Shown piece by piece: positions 35,004 through 46,900 of a stretch of 64,000 bases of DNA. This DNA is from Apostichopus japonicus (taxonomy: Eukaryota > Echinodermata > Holothuroidea > Aspidochirotida > Stichopodidae), in assembly GCF_037975245.1 (NCBI RefSeq), contig NC_092576.1, forward strand, positions 30,048,611-30,112,610, read 5' to 3'. The notes under the pieces were generated by a model that was given only the letters and a program-made list of their open reading frames with translations, was not told the DNA's origin and did not search any database. The translations under genes were made by a program, and so were the position numbers. Numbering within the stretch: position 1 is the first letter of the stretch; each line of letters begins with the position of its first letter.

Positions 35004-36040
35004 GCGTGCTTTTTACGTGCTAAGAAAACGGACACGTGCCGAAGGTCAACAGAAACAAAAACAACCCCAGTCTGTAAAACAACTGAAACCCATCAATCTC
35101 TCACTAACGCAGCGTTTAACGTGGCGCGAAAAGGACACGGACCCAAAGGCCAGAAGCAAAACAAACGACCACACAAACCCCCACACCTACCAACTAACTC
35201 ACTCACTCCAAATTTCACCCGGGGAACGCCGTCCCGATAGTATACGACAGGCTTGCGCCAGCGTCTACGAAAGGCATTGGCGGGAAGCCATGCATGGTCC
35301 GCCTTCATGCGCAACCTGATGTCACTTTGCAGGAGGGGGGCAACATCCTCTGCCCTCCAGACGTCCCCATCGAAAACTAGGCGGCATCTGCTGTTCCAGA
35401 TGTGTCTCTTGATGACAGCGGCGAAGAACAACAGTAGATCCCTAACCCAGGTTGGGCACACATGGGGCAACAAACCATACAAAACAGAATCACTAATGGC
35501 CCACTGTGTGCAACCAATAACACAAATAAGGAAGGCGTGAAACCAATCCCACACCAACCGGACAAAGGGACACTCCAGCAAAAGGTGTTGCATAGTCTCG
35601 ATGGCTTTACAGCCCACACGGGGACAAATCCCATCACCTAACATAGTGACCTACAACACACAGACCGCCACACATCTGGAGAGATGGCGGTCCGGCAAGC
35701 CGACGGGCACACAGGCGCGAGCATTGAAGGAAACAATGGTGGGTATAACACAGAGGGGGCCACGTTCAGCAGAACATGTGGCCCACCCTCTTCTTTGATT
35801 ATTGGAAAAATCCGGGCCAGTGGTGGCGAAAAAGAAACCCACCCCAGTACCTAACAAAAAAAAAGCAAAGGGAAACGAAGGATTTGCAACAAAAACATCT
35901 TTCAAGCGGAGAAAGCGCATTTTAGATGGTAGGTGGACCAAACCAAGCCCACCGCTCAAGGGGGTCTTATACAGAACGGACCTTTTGACTAGGTTTGGTT
36001 TGCGCTTTCCCCTAATGAAATAAAAAATGATCCTCTCCAA
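35004..36040 (-). mobile_element. Tx1-like L1, 3' end of ORF2 and tail
   Basis: The minus frame shows KTPLSGGLGLVHLPSKMRFL (near 35930), then after a frameshift the C-terminal Cys/His motif CPRVGCKAIETMQHLLLECP near 35600, IKRHIWNSRCRLVFDGDVWR, and an end at VVYYRDGVPRVKFG followed by the tail. The GGLG motif and the C-x-C..H..C zinc-like motif mark the region after the reverse transcriptase in Tx1-clade L1 ORF2. The tail contains GGGTCCGTGTCCTTTTCGCG and terminates in the CACGTAAAAAGCACGC word at 35004. It is 5' truncated near 36040. Confidence 0.78.
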
Positions 36041-36317
36041 TTGGGAACTAAGATATCCTATTGCTTATCCCATTGAAACAGCATTCCTTCACTGTACAAC
36101 TAAACAATAATTCAGTTCAAAAGTCTTGCAAGTCCTTTTTCAGGTATTAAACAGCAGAAAGTGGTACCACAGCCACTGGGCCAACACATTTTCTGCAGCC
36201 ATGTGGAATAATGTTATGAACTATCCTTCAATGAAATACCACGTAAATAGTAAGCAGACCTGCAATAAGAACCTGGAAGATACTTCATTTAACGATGGTC
36301 CTTTACCGCGATTACGT

Positions 36318-37135
36318 TAGTCCGTGTGCGTTGTAGGAATAACACTGACGACCGCGCCCGTGTCTACGAGGAATCGTATGTTGTGATTTCTGTCGACAAT
36401 GTAAAACAGGCGGCTGTTATCTAGGCCAAAGTTTGCCTCCGCTATTCCTTGGCCGTCGCGTTTGCCGTGCGCTTGTAGAGTTGGTACCAGCAAAGTTCAT
36501 TGTCCGAATTGGATGCATCGCTCCCGCTGCGACTACGCACTTCTGTTGTAGAGCTGAAACTTGCGCCGTGATTTCTTTGATTTGCTCGCATAGCAGCTGT
36601 ACTTCAGGTGCGGTGATGGCGGAGTTAGATGCACCTAATACGTTGATTGAGGCCACCTGCTGTGTATGCGAAGTCTCCATTATTTGTCTTTTCAATGGTA
36701 GTGGTATCACTAACCGGCGCTAACGTTAGACGGCAGACGTTGCACAAATAATTGCTTTAATATGGAGGATTCTAACTTGTTATCCCCCAAGAGTTGGAAC
36801 AACTTGCGCAACAGTTGTGATGGTGTGTTGTCGCTTAATTCCTCTGATATCAGCCATCGATACAGACGTTTTTGTTCAGAGGCCGTCGTCCTTTTAATAA
36901 GTGTCTTATATGGTTCCGTGATTGGAAGGTTGATGAGGATGTCTGGAACCTCTTGTGCAATATCTGGTTGTAACGACCAAATAATATGGTGGTATTTTGT
37001 AACTTCGGCTGTAATGCCGCGTGTTGAGAACCACTTGCGCAAACCAAATGACTGTGGTCGTTGGGCCAGTTCGGTGGTAATTTTAAACTTACCGCGGCGA
37101 TCGTGGGATTGTCAGTTGGCGTAGGATTAATAAGT
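36318..37135 (-). pseudogene. Ty3/Gypsy gag-protease fragment
   Basis: The minus strand starts near 37130 with NPTPTDNPTIAAVSLKLPPN, then after a frameshift WFSTRGITAEVTKYHHIIWS, PYKTLIKRTTASEQKRLYRW, EELSDNTPSQLLRKLFQLLG and KQLFVQRLPSNV, a typical animal Gypsy gag capsid. A second frameshift leads to a linker (VLGASNSAITAPEVQLLCEQ) and a third to ANFGLDNSRLFYIVDRN, then IRFLVDTGAVVSVIP, a retropepsin with its catalytic DTG motif, ending in TAA near 36317. No reverse transcriptase follows. At least three frameshifts. No LTR found. Confidence 0.8.
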
Positions 37136-37743
37136 ATTAAGTGTAAGTCAAAAACCAAACAGTCGCTACATACACATAAATGCGTATGACTATTCAAATA
37201 GAAATAAAGTTGGCAAATACACGACACGAGATTGTTGCCGTAAGAATAGGTTATCGCAATAAATTGTTGGTGGGAGCTCGAATAGAGTGTAAATATGATG
37301 ATAATGGAAATATGATCGTGTCACAATGTTCGAATCACGTCGAGGTCAGCACTTTGGCGGGTTTAATATATTATTAACTCACCTTTTTTCCTTTGCAGTC
37401 CAGATGACGTTCACTACGCTGTTCTCTCTAACCAGCCCAGTTTTCCTAACAAAGACGTCGATAGTCGCTTGGGCCTGGCGCAGAACAGCAATATTTTTGC
37501 ACATAACATTTATAGATAAACGTATGTCCATTAATCCATACACAATAATAATTGTAATAGAGTTAATATTCCTCGAACAAATATTGAAAACGGAACATAA
37601 GTCAGTTTATTCCAAATACTCCTGTAACTAATAATCCAATAGAAACGTGGTTTATTATTGAAGTCGTCATCCTCAGAATGAAAATAACGAGAATTCCGTG
37701 TTCCAATATACGTGTATGCCCTTACTCAAAATCCATATATTGC
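37136..37743. other. no recognisable gene
   Basis: AT-rich sequence. Some may be the untranslated leader of the Gypsy fragment. Confidence 0.3.
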
Positions 37744-37929
37744 CCAATTATGGCAATTTGTATCTGGCCCATATCTGTGCCATATATGGAATTTATATCT
37801 GGCCATAACAAGAATTGGACAGATATAATTTGATATAAGATAAAGGCCATATCTGCCTCAGATGGGTCACTTTTTATCTGGACCAGATATGGACCATATA
37901 TGGCAAATCCATATCTGGCCCATATATGG
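37744..37929. repeat. cluster of CC(A/T)6GG palindromes in a degenerate tandem repeat
   Basis: Perfect CArG-type decamers at 37744-37753 (CCAATTATGG), 37780-37789, 37894-37903 and 37920-37929 (each CCATATATGG) lie in a repetitive block of CATATCTGGCCC phrases that runs to about 38060. CArG boxes are MADS-factor (SRF, MEF2-like) sites. Here they are by-products of, or function within, a simple repeat. Confidence 0.75.
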
Positions 37930-38060
37930 CAAATCTATATCTGGCCCATTACTTAGAAATCCATATCTGGCTCATATATGTCACATCCATATATTGCTGT
38001 TGGCAAATCTATTACTGTCCCATATTATAAAGATTGAACAACTTAATAAAAATGGCCATA

Positions 38061-39859
38061 TCTGTGTCAGAACTTAATCTGGCGATGTAAAGAAATATAA
38101 TTTTAAACCAAATAAAGGCCATTAGTTACACTTCCAGTTTGATCCATTAGCAGATATCCAAAACAAATTCTTCTTTCACCGTACCCACAGTATGTCGAAG
38201 CCTAAACAAATAAAAAACTAATACTAAAAAAGGGTCTTCTGTTCAAATGTTTATTAAGGCAAGCACCTGTTACATGTGGCAGCTTAAATATAATGAGAAG
38301 CAAAGGCAAGTTTTGTATAACAGTACTATTGGCAAAGAAACAAGAATAAATGTATGTAAAAGATGTAATTTTAAATATTAACAGAAAAAAAAGGTTATTA
38401 AACAAACTTTATATTTGAGGAAGATGTATATATGTAATATTGCAAAATTGTGGAGATCACACACTGATAAAAACACACACAGAAGAATAATTAAAAAACA
38501 ATTGGTGGACGGATTTAGTTTGAAAATGGTTCAAGAATAAAAAGGGAAATTTAGAATGACCTTTCTACTATAAAATAAACTATGAAAAACCTCAGAAAAC
38601 TTGCCAAAATACAGAAAACAATCATTATAAATGTTACTTGAATTTCACTACAGCAGGCTTCAAGTAGACCTTAGTGAACAAGTAGGATCCAAAATAAAGA
38701 ATGAAATTAAAACTTTTGCAGGCATTCGGGAGAAACTTATATTTGTTTAAAAAAGGTGCCAAGTAAAAAGTAGGATGAACTAGGAAATTGAAGCAAAAGT
38801 AGATGGTAGGTTTAAAAAGATGAAGGAAAAAGGATAGGTCACTTGAAAGCCTGCGTCGTTCAAATTGCCCATCATTCTGCCGAATCTTGGCTAGCTTCAG
38901 TCTCTGCATTGTCTGATAGAAGAAAAAATGAAGACATCATTATTAGCTTACTGCTCCAAAAGAAACTCTTCAAAAGACACTTTCAAGAAAGTTATGGCAA
39001 TGCAGTTCTGTCACAGCCTGTTTGTTGGTAAGGTTTTGCCAAGAATTGCCAATTCAAGATTCTCACAACTTATTTTGAACATGCAATCATTTAGGAATCA
39101 CGAGTGTGTATAGGCGACATCACAGTGTATAAACACAACATGACAAACTGCATCCATACAAGTTACTTGTAGGGCAGGAATAGTAAAAGGATCCTTGTCT
39201 TCCATTACAATTTGGCAATCAGCAAAGCACTAAATCTATACCATCTTTAGAAGAATTGACGAGATCTTTCATCGACACAATTTTCAAAATAATGACGTAC
39301 ACATTATAAAGTTGGCATTACTTAAAAGAGATTTCAAAATAATTCAAACTGTGTCTGAAAATAACCCGAAAAGCAAGTCTTAATTGGAGGTAAAGATCAA
39401 CTTATCTTGGACTCAAGAATCTGCAGTATTGGCCTCAAATATATCACTAAAAAAGCTCCTTGCCTTTACCTAATCCGACCGCTGTTCAAAAATTACCCTG
39501 CACGCTCTGACAGTTATTTTACTTGTACGAGAGTCGTGTGTATACACTGAATTTTAATATACTTTACATATGCAAGGACTCATTATCACAGTGTTTCCAC
39601 AAAGAGCCTTATACAGTGTGTAGAAGGCCTGCGGGCTACTTTGTGTAGCCTGAGTCATTTAAAGACCATGGTGGGGGCAATGACATAATAATGAAACTTT
39701 TATGGGTATAAGCATGCTTAAATATGAGCCAATTATAGCAGCTGGACCATTAAAAAGTGTGTAACTTACCAGCCACTCAGTACAGTTGAGTCTCCTCATC
39801 ATCATCAACCACATCCACATCCGGTTGGATACTCCCAACATCCGATCTAAATTCGGACA
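38061..39859. other. no recognisable gene
   Basis: AT-rich non-coding sequence outside the giant element's low-coordinate end. No domain, exon pair or repeat boundary recognised. Confidence 0.4.
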
Positions 39860-40136
39860 CACTCTAAAAACAACCGGTTCAAAAATGAACCGAAACGGCT
39901 CAAATTTGAACCGGACAAAGGATCAAATGGGCACTGAACCGACTCTGTTCATTTTGAACCGGTTTACCGGTTCAAAATTTTGAACCATTTGCCGGTTCAA
40001 AACTTTGAACCGATAAATCGGTTCAAAATGAACAGTCTCAGTTCATTTTGAACCGATTTATCGGTTCAAAGTTTTGAGTGCACATTTGATCATTTGTTCG
40101 GTTCAAATTTGAGCCGTTTCGGTTCATTTTTTAACA
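39860..40136. repeat. left subterminal repeat array with nested palindromes
   Basis: About fourteen GAACC or GGTTC words lie in 39871-40115. Positions 39998-40033 and 40041-40076 are perfect 36-bp inverted repeats with a 7-base spacer. Around them 39878-39935 pairs imperfectly with 40077-40133, so the whole block can fold back. It may be the subterminal region of the giant element or a free-standing foldback repeat. Confidence 0.85.
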
Positions 40137-40554
40137 GGCTTTTCAATCCGAATGAACAGTGTACGGTTTAAACCATTGGTGGGACGACTATGTGGTTCAG
40201 ATAACCAGATTACAGTTCAGAGTGATGCATATATCAAGGCAAAAGCCGACATTGAAAATGCAAGCCAAATGACGTTCCAGTCTACATTGATCACTAAATC
40301 TCTTCTGATCACATTCAGGTAAGGCATGCCTCCCAAATTTGCATGTTACTCTCAGAACCTAGAAGAGTATAGCCTTACACATTAGCAAATATAACATAGA
40401 TTCAACCACAATTTACCAGGGGAAACCATATAGATACATGTATAAAAAAAGGGGGTATATGAAGGCGCTTATCACTAGAAAGACTGAACAAGAAGTAATG
40501 TGTGTCATGGTTGTCCCATTATCTTATTAACAAATGCATCACTATCAGGGGATC

Positions 40555-40735
40555 GTGGTAACATAGCCTAGTGGTAATGACTCTAGTCCTGAGATCATAG
40601 GATTGCGAGTTCGAGTCCATCCAGGGGCGCTGTGTTGTTTCCTTGAGCAAGGCACTTTATCTCCCCGTTGCTCAGTTAAGTGCAGTACCCCATTAGGAGC
40701 AACTTCAGTACCCGTCAGGAGCGTTTAGAAAAAAA
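40555..40735 (+). mobile_element. tRNA-derived SINE
   Basis: A tRNA-like head has an A-box-like TAGCCTAGTGGTAATGAC and a B box GCGAGTTCGAGTCC. It is followed by the core phrase CCTTGAGCAAGGCACTTTA, common to several aquatic-animal SINEs, and ends in an A-rich tail near 40735. Not a functional tRNA: the acceptor stem does not close and the body continues. Confidence 0.75.
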
Positions 40736-41235
40736 AATAGAAAACTATCAGAAAAACAAACAGGAGTTTTGAAAATTTCAGGTATGGCAGAGGGCAGCAC
40801 TTATGACCTGGCAATGTACACAACCTTGCCCTCGATGGACAAAATTTGTTGACCCCTGGTGCAGGGTTCTCTGCCCAGGACAAATTGACTGCCGACAAGA
40901 CTTATCCAAGTGGAGTGCCACCATCGGTTGGCCCGGAGGGCATCAGAAGATTTTGGGTTTCATATACTGCGTAGGTTGCAGGAAATGGCTCTTCCCTCGT
41001 CTAGTTGGCTGCATTCACACACCCTTGATATTGACAACTGGTTGCAGGGCATCAACGGCAAAACTGATTTTACCATGTGATAAACCACACAGGACTAACA
41101 CATGGTCAAACTAAAATATCTCTACAGTCATGCCTAAAAAATAAGAAAACAGTTCAAGTAAAAGGGCAACTTCAGAACATTATGTTTAACTATTTATTTC
41201 TTATAGGATTACTTCATCTATAGCAAAATAGTGTG

Positions 41236-41809
41236 CTTTTTACGTGACCCGCCATGCGGGATATAAAACGTCACGGCCAAACGGCACTACCGAACCATCC
41301 CATTCTGAAAAACGAAACTCAGGTCAAGCGAGCCAATAAAAACATACGCCCGCCGACCTGCAGAGACAAAACGCCCAACCCCCCACTCAAACATTCAAAA
41401 AAAACACAAAAGGACGACCAGCACGGATCGAAACGAAAAACCCCTCCCCAGCACACCACCGTCCAAAAAAGGCAGCCCCAGATAAACGGCGAAAATCACC
41501 TTCAATATGAAGGCGAATGTCAGACTTCACCGCCTCCAGGACTGCCTGCCAACTGGCAAATTTCCCCCTAAAAACCACATCACATCTATTCCGCCAAACA
41601 TGTTTTTTCACAATAGAGCAAACAAAAATAATGCGATGCAAAACAGCAACCGAACAAACTGGAGGGTCTACCCCATATAAAATAAAGCCCTGCCCTACCG
41701 ACCATGAACGGTCTCCCGTAACACGGTCGGTCCAGGTCTGGAACCACTCCCATAAGTTAACTACAAAGCAACAATGCCAAAAAACATGAGCGGTACTCTC
41801 TAAGCTGTC
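41236..41809 (-). mobile_element. 5'-truncated Tx1-like L1 copy with 14-bp target duplication
   Basis: AGCAAAATAGTGTG is present on both sides (41222-41235 and 41810-41823). Inside, the minus frame encodes the end of ORF2: IVKKHVWRNRCDVVFRGKF and LEAVKSDIRLHIEGDFRRL, related to the 35-kb copy. Its 3' end is CACGTAAAAAG, which fixes the true terminus of this family. The coding part ends in a long 3' untranslated tail. 5' truncation and a long duplication are the signature of target-primed reverse transcription. Confidence 0.85.
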
Positions 41810-41823
41810 AGCAAAATAGTGTG

Positions 41824-42920
41824 AAGTATGTAACTATGGTTTCAAAAGCAAAAGTTGTACTGGTTTTCAAAACTTGCACTTAACATGTAATTTTCATACT
41901 GAATAAATTTATTGAAGTTAACAGATGAATTTTGTTCAGTTACGTTAGAAGGGAGCCCTTGGCTATTCAACATTTGGTCTGTAGTGAAAAATGTTAGGCC
42001 CTAGCCTAGGCCCACAAATGTTTTTGGGCGGTCGGCTTGATAACATTGGGCAGGCAGTGTACCAATTTTGAGGCTATTATTTACCAACCAAGAATGAATG
42101 GGGCAGAATTATCCCTCCAATTAATGTTTCTGAGACTAAGTGATTTTCTCATTTACATTTACGGGATGTGTCACTGCGATTGCACATGTCGTAGTTCTAC
42201 AGTTTTACCCACATATGTAAGTGTATTTTTTAACAACATTCAACTTGCGCCGTGTTGACATGGAGGATTATTATCAAGAAAGTGAAAAAGATGCACTCCG
42301 AATAAGATATTGGATATTTTCTTTTGGCATTAGAGAGTTTGTAGATAAATGTGTATTTGTAGTTTTAAAGCATTGACCAGAATTGGTGCAATTATACTTA
42401 ACTCCCACCCCCACACCCCCCCATGGAATGTTGCCATGGTAACTCAACTGTGCAATATATTACAATAAATCTGAAGGAAAATCTGTGGTGATCAAGAACA
42501 AACCACAGCTACGATGCCATGTCAAAATAACTAGATACTAAACTGTGCAATTAGACACTACAACTAAATAACTACAGCTTTAAAGTCATGAAAATCCAAC
42601 CCTTCAAACACTTCATACTGAAATTCTGATGATAGCATTTGCATCCATGAAATTTAAATCAAGCATTGTGCCTCCAAGGAACTATTAGGGTAGCAATGTG
42701 AGCATCATCTTTCATTTAGTCCATATTAGACATGTTACAGAAATTACAGAAAAACACTGTCCACCAAAACAAGGTCTCCAAGATGTTCGAGGCACTGGTT
42801 GCGTTCATCAATTGTTTTGCAATAATTGATGTGCAGTAAGTATTTTAGTTTATGCCAATTCAAAATTTCTTAACAACAAATTCTACCCAGACTCCCTGTA
42901 TATATACAACGGAAGGTTAA
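41824..42920. other. no recognisable gene inside the giant element
   Basis: AT-rich, with a C-rich stretch near 42401-42424. It lies 3' of the SAM gene on its strand. No exon recognised. Confidence 0.4.
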
Positions 42921-43846
42921 GGCCAAGTAGAAGAAAAAACATGTTTCCCGTCCGAATTTTCTAAGCTGAGGAGGAGATGGGGCGTCACTGCTTGAGACTG
43001 TGCAAGGTTATGTATGGCTACGCATTTTAAATTTTGAACCATCACGCATTTCAATCTTACAAATTCATAATAAAATCAAAATGAGCACTATCTGATGATA
43101 GCTGCGGCTATGTACTTCAAATCAAAATGTTCAGGGTCTATTAATAGGCTTAGCCTTGCCCCTAATCGCAAATCGCAAAAGGAGAGCCGTCGAGTTGATG
43201 CTGGCAGTTTTATCAGAAGAATACTGGTTTGTGACTGATGTATGAGGTACAATTACCGAACCACAGTTTCATGGACTAGCTGAGCCTTGTCTAGGGCCTG
43301 GCCAATTGTGATTTTGTGAACCAAACCAACCAAGCTTAAAAACAAGAAATTTGTTTATTTGTCATAAATTACTCGAATGCGAGTTATAAATTTTTAATAC
43401 AGGGATATAGTTGATGGGGTATTTGAATACTTTTTCTTTTACTAAATAGTGTGAATTTTAAAACTGGTTTTCACCAAATCGAGATTGCTTGTCATGACGA
43501 TTTTTGTATGTAATTGCCACATACCAGTTTTGTGATTTTTTTTTGTCGCATTCGATTGTGCATTTGGAATTTTCTGACCATTTCGAAAAAACGTTAAGAG
43601 CATTTTGTCGTTGAAAATCATGCAAATATGTGGTGTGACTGTCTATACTACGTTTTAATGGTTTTTTTTAAGGGATGACTTAAATCATTTCTGCAATTTT
43701 TATTTAATTTTGATATTTTTAGGCTTAAATATGCCTATTTTCCTGGTTTGACCCCAAGTTGTCATGAATAAAAAATAATAGAAAAAACGCGTCCCCAAAA
43801 ATGGAAGCGGGCGGGGACGAGAAACATGTTTATTTTTTACTTGGCC
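42921..43846. mobile_element. Harbinger-like MITE (926 bp, TAA duplication)
   Basis: The left end GGCCAAGTAGAAG at 42921 and the inverted right end (ACTTGGCC ending at 43846) share about 30 imperfect bases, including AACATGTTTC and CGTCC. TAA flanks both sides (42918-42920 and 43847-43849). A 3-bp TWA duplication with GGCC-type ends fits PIF/Harbinger-like elements. The interior is AT-rich without a transposase. The right end brings AATAAA on the minus strand (43829-43834), about 92 bases past the SAM gene stop codon. Confidence 0.65.
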
Positions 43847-43925
43847 TAACAACAACTAAATATGAACAATTAAATTGTAGAACCCAATGCAAGGTTCCTG
43901 ATCGAAGCATTCACTCCTATGTGCC

Positions 43926-46900
43926 CTATTTTGCCTTCAGATAGTTACAAAGCAGTGTGACTGCCGAGGCACTACGTCCTTTGCCTTTGCCATCTCCTAT
44001 CCCATATATAAACTTCTGGACAAAATCCCACGTATTGGAGCATTGCCATGGGTAGTGGACGTCTAACAAATAAAAAAGCTTGAAACACACGTCCACTGCA
44101 TGCAATAAGCTACTGCATGAGACTGTCTGTCCTTCAACCACTACAAACAACTGTTCCGGAGACTTTCTCTCCCCAAGGGCTAGGATGAACGGCTGCGTCT
44201 GTTTGTTCCCCTCCAAAAATGTGGGTATGTTGGTACCAATCTGGAAGACAATAGAACAAAATATATTAGTTTAGTTACTAAGGGTTCAGAAAGCCTGAAG
44301 GCTCATCGAGGAACCTTGGCTGGTTTTGGGCGTGGATGATAACTCGCCTTCTCTTTTCGAAGAGTGCCCAGACGTCGAGGCAGGGGTGTAACCAATCCAA
44401 TCCCATCCTGCTCTTGGGACCGCCATTTAACGTCCCCATCCGACGGACGACAGTGCACTCCAGGAGCTGACCACTTTCTCAGAACCCGGAGGAGCGGGAG
44501 CTGTCCAGCGTCACTGCTTACAGCTGATGAGCGAGACTTATTTCAAGAGCCCCGTTCACCAACCCCAACCATTTCACAAGTCCACCAGACCTCGGCAGAA
44601 CCAGGAATTCAAGTCGAAGACCTCGTCCATCACAACTGCAGTTGCAGCCACCTCTGGAAAATTTACCCAGAATTGACAGGCAGGAATCGAACCGGGGACC
44701 TCTCGCATGCAAAGCAGGCACTGTACCGCTAAGCCACACTCCCGCCACTGCATATTGATCGACACCTTCCAGTCTTTAGAAAGAGCGATATCCCTAATAA
44801 GTAGTGATTGCATCGGGTAGAATAATGGAACGAGGGTACCGGGTTACCCGTCAGGTAGGTTGCAGATGTTTCCTTCACCCACAACATTGCTTTAGGGGTG
44901 GGGTGGGGAAAAGCAATTGCCACTAAAATACGAGTTATATTAATGACAGATGCTGATGACATACTAATTGTGGATTTCTTCCCCACATTACTGGCATAGG
45001 CTGTTGCACATATCAATTATCCTGAAGGGCACTTTGTGGCAATCTTAGCCTTGAATGAAAAAAATGAATGAATAAAACCCATTTCAAACAATGTCTCCAT
45101 TCACACTTTGAATGACATTTGGACATTAAGCATTACCGATTCATTCAAGGTGTGGTCTGTCTGTTTCTATGCAATCTCCATGTCAAAATTGTACTGCAGA
45201 GTACATTCCATCATCAAAAAACCTTATAGGTCCCAAGCCTTACACTGGCACTCACTCACAATGACCAGCTTCTCTGTCACAAACAGCAGTACCTATCGTA
45301 CCATCATCATGTCAAGCACGCATCATACATTGCTATAGTACATAAAGCACAAGATGAAAATAAACTACTTTCCAAATACAGAAGAGCGATTCATGTCTCA
45401 CCTCCTCAATTTGAATGAAAGACTGAAGAGCTTCTTCTACTGTTGCTCTCTTGTCGGGCCCTTTTCTTCCAGCTGTCCGCTGACTTCCAGTAGGGAAGAG
45501 GAGGCCCAAAAGTTGAAGTGCAACGTTAGATTCCTCGTCATCTGTAATACAAGGAAACAATTATACAATTGCCATTGCATATGTTATGAAAATAAAACTT
45601 CAGAAAAAAATAATGTTTGCAGTGCGAGTTCAAGGCCTACCAACAGGAAATAAACTCCAACCAAACCAACTGGACACTGTCAATTGTTGCAACATGGAGT
45701 TGCCGATATTGTGCGACATACCAACATTTCAGGTCTGTAAGTTTGTCCCTGCATAGTAATATTCATTCAGCTAGAAATAATCTGTTGTCAGTCGTTCACA
45801 CAAAGGCTGCTAATAAATATGAAGACTACAAAGAAACAAGAAGGCTAGCAATTTGAGAAATTAGGCTATTGGAGAGCATCTGATCGACAAAAAGTGCTGA
45901 GAATTGGTTCGAAAGTTATACACCAAATATACAAACCGCTCTCCATTAGCAAGTGATTACAATTTAGTGGTTCCATGGAACAAAGGAATGGGTGCATTGT
46001 ACAGCTCTAGGAATAATCTTAATAACATTACACAATTATAGGGGGTTGGGTGGGAAGGAATGTAACCACCACCAACAAGTTAGTTAGAACACATGCCCCT
46101 TAACGCTCTCAGGTTGTTTGATGAACACAACCTGATAGAAGAGCTCACCATACAAGTGTGGTAGAAATATATCACATGCTAAGAGGTCTCCTGCCAGGGA
46201 AAACGTTATAGTTGAGATAATGCTTTACTCACCCCCATCTGTCATCCCACGTAAGTTCAACAGGGGTCTCCACTTCAGTTGCCGGTCGGCATACTGTATG
46301 ACTTTTGTACAGAATCCCGGCCACTTCATATAGAGGGAATCGCAGAGCTCCGGGAACAGAATCCTGAAATCCTGCTCTACCTGTAACAGATAGCACAACG
46401 GGAAAACATGTTGTAATTCTAAACAGATCACATACATTTTGCGCCAATATTTAACCCTTCGTGCCCCAGGGTGACATGAATTGTCACAGATCATTCATAG
46501 TTCACGTAGACCTTTTAACTGGCGTAGCTGTCTGATTCTTTGAACACCCCCGATGCGGTTTGGCATTTTATGCAGTTTATGGCATGCCAACTGGCAGACA
46601 ACCAAGTGCACTTTATAATGTCTGGCATGTCAGCAGTCCACCCTCAGAATTTTGGAAGCCAAGATTTAACCACTATATTAGCCGCTCAATGAAGTTTGAT
46701 TGACTCTACGAACTAGCCAAACGCTGTGCAGAAGCCTACTAAGAGGCCTCCTCATAGTATGCGTATTCTTTGTCGGGCAAGTGAAGGGGCACAGAATTGT
46801 TTATTCGTGACAACAAAATGGTCATAAAATAGGGCAACCAGGCTGAACAAAGTCACAAAGAAGTAAAAACCACCCAGTGTAATAAATTTATTTTCTCCGA

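Noticed and set aside
44677-44747. Possible tRNA-Ala gene
   Set aside because: The acceptor stem does not close and the transcript would continue into a SINE body.
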